64,000 nucleotides of DNA from assembly GCF_003987315.1 (NCBI RefSeq), contig NZ_PIPI01000001.1:620001-684000 (forward strand), given 5' to 3'. The stretch is from Aliidiomarina haloalkalitolerans. Its GTDB lineage: Bacteria; Pseudomonadota; Gammaproteobacteria; Enterobacterales; Alteromonadaceae. Below the pieces are notes generated by a model. That model saw nothing but the letters and a program-made list of their open reading frames with translations, was not told where the DNA came from and searched no databases. The position numbers and the translations under genes were made by a program. Of this stretch, positions 63,518 through 64,000 are shown piece by piece; the stretch's first letter is position 1; each line of letters starts with the position of its first letter.

Positions 63518-64000
63518 ATGAAATTATCGAAAACATGGTCCTATAATACATGGCCCCATAAAACATGGTTTGCATCATTTGGTTTTTTAGGCCTGAGTTT
63601 ACTCGCCCTAAAGTTAATCGCAGTTTCACACACAGCTGAAGTACAAAACCGGACGCAACAATTCCATCAATCGGCGCGGACGGACTTACTGCACATCTTT
63701 GAAACCAGCATCCCCGAAACGGTACCCGGCGCCATTATTTTTGCAGTCCACAAAGGCGAAGTACTTATTGAATCAGCACTCGGCTACGCTAACCTTGAGT
63801 TAGAAGTACCCATGCAACCGAACCAAAGCTTTCAGATTGGTTCCGTCGCAAAACAAATGACCGCTGTTGCTATCTTACAACTGATTGCCGAGGAAAAAAT
63901 CGCACTCCAAACATCCGTTGCAGATTTTCTTCCAGATACTTGTAGTATACCTATCGACATCACCATCGAGCATTTACTCACGCATACATCAGGTATCCCC
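63518..64000 (+). CDS. Serine hydrolase, class C beta-lactamase fold (3' end beyond window)
   Basis: The first 161 codons of a beta-lactamase-family serine hydrolase. An N-terminal membrane anchor or signal (FASFGFLGLSLLALKLIA) precedes the domain, which shows PGAIIFAVHKGEV, IGSVAKQMTAVAIL with the catalytic SxxK (S-V-A-K), and ITIEHLLTHTSGIP. AAGAGAAAGG precedes the ATG. Peptidase, esterase or penicillin-binding function is possible. The gene runs off the right edge. Confidence 0.85.
   Translation, partial: MKLSKTWSYNTWPHKTWFASFGFLGLSLLALKLIAVSHTAEVQNRTQQFHQSARTDLLHIFETSIPETVPGAIIFAVHKGEVLIESALGYANLELEVPMQPNQSFQIGSVAKQMTAVAILQLIAEEKIALQTSVADFLPDTCSIPIDITIEHLLTHTSGIP

Overview
The window reads as the chromosome of a marine-type gammaproteobacterium. 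An Alteromonadales/Idiomarinaceae-like host is my inference from gene content (CioAB-type bd oxidase with CydDC, CRY-DASH with DUF2256, NsrR, glutathione-dependent formaldehyde genes, several GGDEF/EAL proteins); no rRNA is present to test it. Coding density is high outside one accessory block.

Left flank (1-23.2 kb), ordinary chromosome: a Fur-box-preceded TonB receptor, CRY-DASH plus an overlapping DUF2256 mini-protein, cydA-cydB-cydD-cydC, sbcD-sbcC, a DUF2569/VOC/lipoprotein cluster, a membrane GGDEF/EAL protein, cyclopropane fatty acid synthase, a PadR-HAAS pair with a clear operator region, and small metabolic or hypothetical genes (YcxB-like, DUF924, lipoprotein, methyltransferase).

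Accessory block (about 23.2-52.3 kb), almost all on the minus strand: a defence island built around a type I restriction-modification locus. In transcription order it holds a WYL regulator, decayed RhuM pieces, hsdM, a Schlafen/AlbA-type ATP-binding protein, hsdS and a COG2958/HrgA-like gene, then about 18 kb of foreign material, then hsdR and a small membrane protein. The foreign material looks like a cluster of integron cassettes without an integrase. Four attC-like imperfect hairpins (32865-32959, about 33484-33562, 42581-42632, 44376-44438) sit at gene ends, all in one orientation. Cargo: a membrane protein; an ABC-type ATPase plus a small PD-(D/E)xK-like protein; a GHKL ATPase/nuclease protein split by an IS3 element; a TIR gene split by an IS66 element with an exact 8-bp target duplication; an XRE-ImmA/PIN pair carrying an in-frame stop; a 68-aa gene; an IS110/IS1111 remnant lying in an attC site; a HEPN-like gene; and a tight three-gene operon (SIR2-like, 207-aa helical protein, SMC-like ATPase). 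That three-gene operon is the best candidate for an undescribed anti-phage system. A DUF6933 gene ends the block and a decayed DUF6933 copy lies 7 kb away.

Right flank (52.4-64 kb), ordinary chromosome again: a secreted protein of unknown function behind a convincing c-di-GMP-I (GEMM) riboswitch, two c-di-GMP enzymes (PAS-GGDEF-EAL and SBP-GGDEF-EAL), tRNA-Val(GAC), fghA-frmA with a divergent LysR regulator, a cytochrome P450, an NsrR-box-controlled small membrane protein divergent from nsrR, and the start of a class C beta-lactamase-fold serine hydrolase cut by the window edge.
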